The position numbers were made by a program, and so were the translations under genes. Source: an uncultured Clostridia bacterium (GTDB lineage: Bacteria > Bacillota > Clostridia > TANB77 > UBA1234). From it: a stretch of DNA of 8,055 nt. The notes beneath the pieces are model-generated. The model was not told the DNA's origin and searched no databases. It saw nothing but the letters and a program-made list of their open reading frames with translations. Below, piece by piece: positions 5,197 through 8,055 of the stretch. Position 1 is the first letter of the stretch; each line of letters begins with the position of its first letter. Location: the NCBI GenBank assembly GCA_947624765.1, contig CANQLS010000066.1:1-8055 (forward strand), in the 5' to 3' direction.

Positions 5197-6432
5197 ATGT
5201 TTTATTTTTTCTTATTTTTGATTTTAGGCATTATCTTTATTTTATTGCCATTTTCTAAGGTGGAAATGCACGTTGTAAAGTTAAAACGTTATATTTTTCC
5301 TTGCCTTATTTTTCTTTTTTTAATTTTATTAATTGTTTTTTCAAAATCATCTTTTGAAAGTGCTCATACAGGTTTTATGTTATGGGTTAATAATGTTGTG
5401 CCATCTTTATTCCCATTTTTTATTGGTATTGAACTTTTGAAAAAAACTAATTTTATGAATGTCATCGGTAGAGTATTAGAGCCTATTATGCGACCTATAT
5501 TTAATGTTCCTGGTAGTGGTGCCTTTGCTATTGCTATGGGTATGAGTTCAGGATATCCAGTAGGTAGTAAAATGGTGGCAGATTTAAGAGAAGAAAAGTT
5601 ATGTACTAAGGTTGAAGCAGAAAGATTACTTGCTTTTACTAATACATCAGGACCACTTTTTATTTTAGGTTCTGTAGGTGTTGGTATGTTTTGTGATGCC
5701 AAAATTGGGCTGCTTCTTCTCATCACTCATTTTCTAGCCGCTCTACTCGTTGGTATTGTTTTTCGTAATTATCATAAAAATGATAACACTGAACATATTA
5801 TACCACAAACTAGTAAAACTGCCAATCAAAAAGACACATTTCATATTTCAGAATTAGGTATTATGATGGGTGAAGCTATTAAAAATAGTGTGAGCACTTT
5901 ACTTCTGATTTGTGGATATATAGTATTTTTTGCTGTGTTAGGTGATGTTTTTCAAAATACTGGTATTATGCAATTTTTTCAAAGTATTATAGAAAAATTT
6001 CTAAGCGTTTTTGATATTCCTTTTTCTACTTCTAGCGGTATATTAAAAGGTATTTTAGAAGTAACAAGTGGCGCAAAAACTTTGTCAACACTAGAAAATA
6101 TTCCATATTCAAAATTATTATCCGTTGTTGCATTTGTATTAGGCTTTGGTGGGTTTTCTGTTCATATGCAAACTTGTAGCATCATAGCCAAGACAGATTT
6201 ATCTATGAAGCCTTATTTATTTGGTAAATTATTACATGGCATTTTTGCTAGTGTGCTAGCTTATCTTTTCATGAAATATACTACATTTTTTAATTGGGAT
6301 ATAATAGAAACTTTTAGTTATCAATACCATAATATTTACCCAGCTGGAGAAAGTGGAAATTTATTCTTTGTAGTAATAACAACACTTGTATTAATTGCAA
6401 TGTGCTTAAAATTATTTAAAAAAGCACAATAA
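5197..6432 (+). CDS. ylbJ: Sporulation integral membrane protein YlbJ
   Basis: The 411-residue hydrophobic protein has about eight to ten membrane segments (roughly 3-19, 33-49, 64-80, 107-125, 152-166, 168-189, 231-250, 305-325, 341-360 and 388-406). It carries the nucleoside-recognition/gate-type repeats seen in YlbJ: WVNNVVPSLFPFFIG at 63-77, GMSSGYPVGSKMVADL at 115-130, TNTSGPLFILGSVGVGMF at 148-165, and a second half with EVTSGAKTL (288-296) and GFGGFSVHMQ (316-325). Length and motifs match YlbJ, which in Bacillus subtilis is made under sigma-E in the mother cell and is needed for normal heat-resistant spores; its transport substrate is not established. ATG at 5197 follows AGGTGA at 5187-5192. 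Its presence implies a spore-forming organism or a recent descendant of one. A related nucleoside-recognition membrane protein is the main alternative. Confidence 0.9.
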   Translation: MFYFFLFLILGIIFILLPFSKVEMHVVKLKRYIFPCLIFLFLILLIVFSKSSFESAHTGFMLWVNNVVPSLFPFFIGIELLKKTNFMNVIGRVLEPIMRPIFNVPGSGAFAIAMGMSSGYPVGSKMVADLREEKLCTKVEAERLLAFTNTSGPLFILGSVGVGMFCDAKIGLLLLITHFLAALLVGIVFRNYHKNDNTEHIIPQTSKTANQKDTFHISELGIMMGEAIKNSVSTLLLICGYIVFFAVLGDVFQNTGIMQFFQSIIEKFLSVFDIPFSTSSGILKGILEVTSGAKTLSTLENIPYSKLLSVVAFVLGFGGFSVHMQTCSIIAKTDLSMKPYLFGKLLHGIFASVLAYLFMKYTTFFNWDIIETFSYQYHNIYPAGESGNLFFVVITTLVLIAMCLKLFKKAQ

Positions 6433-6452
6433 ATAAGCATTTTTTATTGCAT

Positions 6453-6493
6453 AAAAAAATATAGAGGTAGACTTTAATTCATCTACCTCTATA
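6453..6493 (-). terminator. Intrinsic terminator of the cell-wall hydrolase gene
   Basis: A perfect 12-bp inverted repeat, TATAGAGGTAGA at 6460-6471 and TCTACCTCTATA at 6482-6493, encloses a 10-base loop. In the leftward transcript seven T's follow immediately (6459-6453), ten bases after the hydrolase stop codon. In the rightward transcript the hairpin is followed by CAAAGATTTTT, a poorer tail, so it may stop ylbJ mRNA less efficiently. Confidence 0.88.
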
Positions 6494-6502
6494 CAAAGAT
6501 TT

Positions 6503-8055
6503 TTACCAATTAGCACGTAAGCTTTCATCTGCATAATACCAATCATCATTAATAAGCTCCATTTTTCCTTCGGCCGGGTAATCCATTAGTTTTACTTGAG
6601 CTAATGGACCTATGCCCCCATTTATATTACCCTCTGGATCATCACTAGAGCCTGTATAAACATTTCCTGTTGCCTTATCAATTATACAAATTCTCAATCC
6701 AAGTCCCTTTTCTTCAGCAACATACACATTAGTATCATCTATACCAATAACAATTCCAACATGGAAATGTCCACCAGCATCAAATATAAGATCACCTGGT
6801 TGTAATGTGCCATTATCAATGGCTTCTCTAGTAGAGCATGTAGGTGAAGAACCATATCCATTAGTGCCATTATATCCTTCTGGCTCTACGCCACCATTAA
6901 TTAAACACCAATTTACGTATCCAGTACAGTCAAAACCGTTTTTATCAAATACAATTCCACCCATCATAACTCGTTGTCCCCAAGTTGGATTTAAGCCTCT
7001 TTTAGCATAAATTCCAACATCGGTTTGAATTTCACCATTTTCTCCAGTTGTGCCTGGTTGTTGTCCCAAATATGGGATTGAAACTGGTAAACCTGCTAAA
7101 AATCTTGCAGCCGCAACGACACCCGCTCTTGAACCAAATCCTGCTTTATTTACTCTTTTAGATAATAAATTTTCAAGTTGTGCCCATTGCTTAGCTGTGT
7201 AATTGAAGCCACCATCACCCGCTAGAGGCTTACCTGTTCCTTCTTTAGTTGGGTTATCCCAAATATATTTATCAAATGTAATATCTCCAGTATAAATATA
7301 TCCCCAAAATCTAGCAACTATTTTCAAGAAAGTTGGATGATAATATATTTCTAATGTTTTTACATCTGTTTTAAACTCTGTGCTAGCTCCAGCTATATGA
7401 TGTCCACTCATATCTGACGGTGATAATATAGCTTTTTGAGATAAAGTTTGATCAGTTGAAAGTGGTAAATCAGTTGAGTTATCTAATAACGGTAAAGTTG
7501 GTACATAGTTTTTAATTTTAACAAAGCCGTTTTCATCTTCCTCTACCTGATTAATATAATAACCCTCTCTAGCAGGTACTTGATGAGCTTGAAGAGGTAC
7601 TGATAAATTAATACCCTCACCAACTTTTTCTCCATATGGATATACTGTACGAATAACCGACATATATTTATCAGCCATACTATAATTTGTCTCTGCTGCC
7701 TTTTCTTCATAATAGAATGGAGAGAAGAACGGATATAAATATGGTATCGGATATACAACTTGCGTATCCACCGCTTGATCAACTCGCTTTGGTGCTGTAA
7801 GTTCGAAATGTAAATGCACACCAGCACTTCCACCCGTAGTTCCTTCATATCCCAATATAGCACCAGCACCTACATATTCTCCCTCTTGAACTTTTGGCCA
7901 TCTCTTCATGTGCAAATAATTAGTAACAACAGTTTCGCCATCTCGAGTATGTGCTACCTTTACGCAAAATCCGCCACCCGGTCTTACAGCAACTTCTTTT
8001 ACAATTCCTGGTGCTACCGCAATTACTGGAGTATCCGTTACTTCATCTTGGAACA
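6503..8055 (-). CDS. Two-domain cell-wall hydrolase: M23/LytM peptidase plus NlpC/P60, N-terminus beyond the window
   Basis: The frame is open through the right edge; 516 residues are visible (numbered from the edge) and the true start lies outside, so the TTG at 7915 is not the start. Residues 1-90 are the second half of an M23 metallopeptidase: TPVIAVAPGIV at 8-18, a YLH histidine (His48), and GSAGVHLHFEL at 75-85 whose HLH supplies a zinc ligand. The first zinc ligands are off the edge. A linker of about 200 residues follows, including a segment (RAGVVAAARFLAG at 309-321) often seen before NlpC/P60 domains. The C-terminal domain has GFDCTGYV with Cys376 and GGHFHVGIV with His431, the NlpC/P60 cysteine peptidase pair. 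Both domain types cut peptidoglycan cross-links or stem peptides outside the membrane. It is expected to be exported or membrane-anchored, but the N-terminus is needed to show this. The stop is followed at once by a strong terminator. Confidence 0.88.
   Translation of the reverse strand, partial: FQDEVTDTPVIAVAPGIVKEVAVRPGGGFCVKVAHTRDGETVVTNYLHMKRWPKVQEGEYVGAGAILGYEGTTGGSAGVHLHFELTAPKRVDQAVDTQVVYPIPYLYPFFSPFYYEEKAAETNYSMADKYMSVIRTVYPYGEKVGEGINLSVPLQAHQVPAREGYYINQVEEDENGFVKIKNYVPTLPLLDNSTDLPLSTDQTLSQKAILSPSDMSGHHIAGASTEFKTDVKTLEIYYHPTFLKIVARFWGYIYTGDITFDKYIWDNPTKEGTGKPLAGDGGFNYTAKQWAQLENLLSKRVNKAGFGSRAGVVAAARFLAGLPVSIPYLGQQPGTTGENGEIQTDVGIYAKRGLNPTWGQRVMMGGIVFDKNGFDCTGYVNWCLINGGVEPEGYNGTNGYGSSPTCSTREAIDNGTLQPGDLIFDAGGHFHVGIVIGIDDTNVYVAEEKGLGLRICIIDKATGNVYTGSSDDPEGNINGGIGPLAQVKLMDYPAEGKMELINDDWYYADESLRANW

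Noticed and set aside
5364..5726. Minus-strand frame of 120 codons
   Set aside because: It is antisense to conserved ylbJ sequence.
6427..6449. Inverted repeat CAATAAA / TTTATTG just at the ylbJ stop
   Set aside because: It is almost all A/T with no T-run after it in the ylbJ direction; the 12-bp hairpin next to it explains the region better.
6807..7010. Plus-strand frame of 67 codons
   Set aside because: It is antisense to the NlpC/P60 domain, whose motifs are clear.
7543..7869. Minus-strand frame of 108 codons
   Set aside because: It is a shifted frame within the wall hydrolase gene; the main frame carries the M23 motifs.
7913..7915. TTG at 7915 as start of the wall hydrolase
   Set aside because: The same frame continues upstream to the edge with clear M23 sequence, so the gene starts outside the window.
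850..8055. Possible reassignment of TGA, since none of the visible genes ends in TGA
   Set aside because: Seven stops (five TAA, two TAG) are too few to judge in AT-rich DNA, tryptophan is encoded by TGG, and no gene needs TGA read-through.

Overview
The window is AT-rich, standard-code bacterial DNA with AGGAGG/AGGTGA-type ribosome binding sites and seven genes packed on both strands. A YlbJ-type sporulation membrane protein, an uncharacterised GGGtGRT protein paired with a NifU-like scaffold, and the low GC content all point to a Firmicutes (Bacillota) genome, probably an anaerobic, spore-forming Clostridia or gut Bacilli lineage. This assignment rests on gene content and composition only. 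No phage, transposon, CRISPR array, tRNA or rRNA is visible, and no gene-free stretch exceeds about 190 bases.

Layout. (1) Bases 1-1542, minus strand: a two-gene operon with a NifU-like iron-sulfur scaffold first and a GGGtGRT protein second; the latter runs off the left edge. (2) Bases 1543-1731: a divergent control region with back-to-back promoter candidates. The rightward promoter puts the next start codon almost at the predicted transcription start, so that mRNA may be leaderless. (3) Bases 1732-3524, plus strand: an S4-domain RluA-family pseudouridine synthase, then a patatin-like phospholipase. Between them a perfect 9-bp hairpin buries the phospholipase's Shine-Dalgarno sequence, and a T-run that contains its TTG start follows. 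(4) Bases 3517-5155, minus strand: an RluA-family pseudouridine synthase without S4 domain, which overlaps the phospholipase tail to tail by 8 bp, and an RlmI-like SAM-dependent methyltransferase. (5) Bases 5197-6432, plus strand: ylbJ, divergent from the methyltransferase across 41 bp. (6) A 12-bp terminator hairpin, then a minus-strand cell-wall hydrolase (6503-8055, N-terminus off the right edge) with an M23/LytM domain followed by an NlpC/P60 domain.

How the genes fit together. Three of the seven are predicted RNA-modifying enzymes (two pseudouridine synthases and one methyltransferase), which suggests a housekeeping neighbourhood. The ylbJ gene and a patatin-like gene lie close together, as ylbJ and ylbK do in Bacillus subtilis from memory, so part of that neighbourhood may be preserved. 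I see no self-contained defence or mobile system. The least described items are the GGGtGRT/scaffold pair, the hairpin over the phospholipase start, the possible leaderless gene and the two-domain wall hydrolase.
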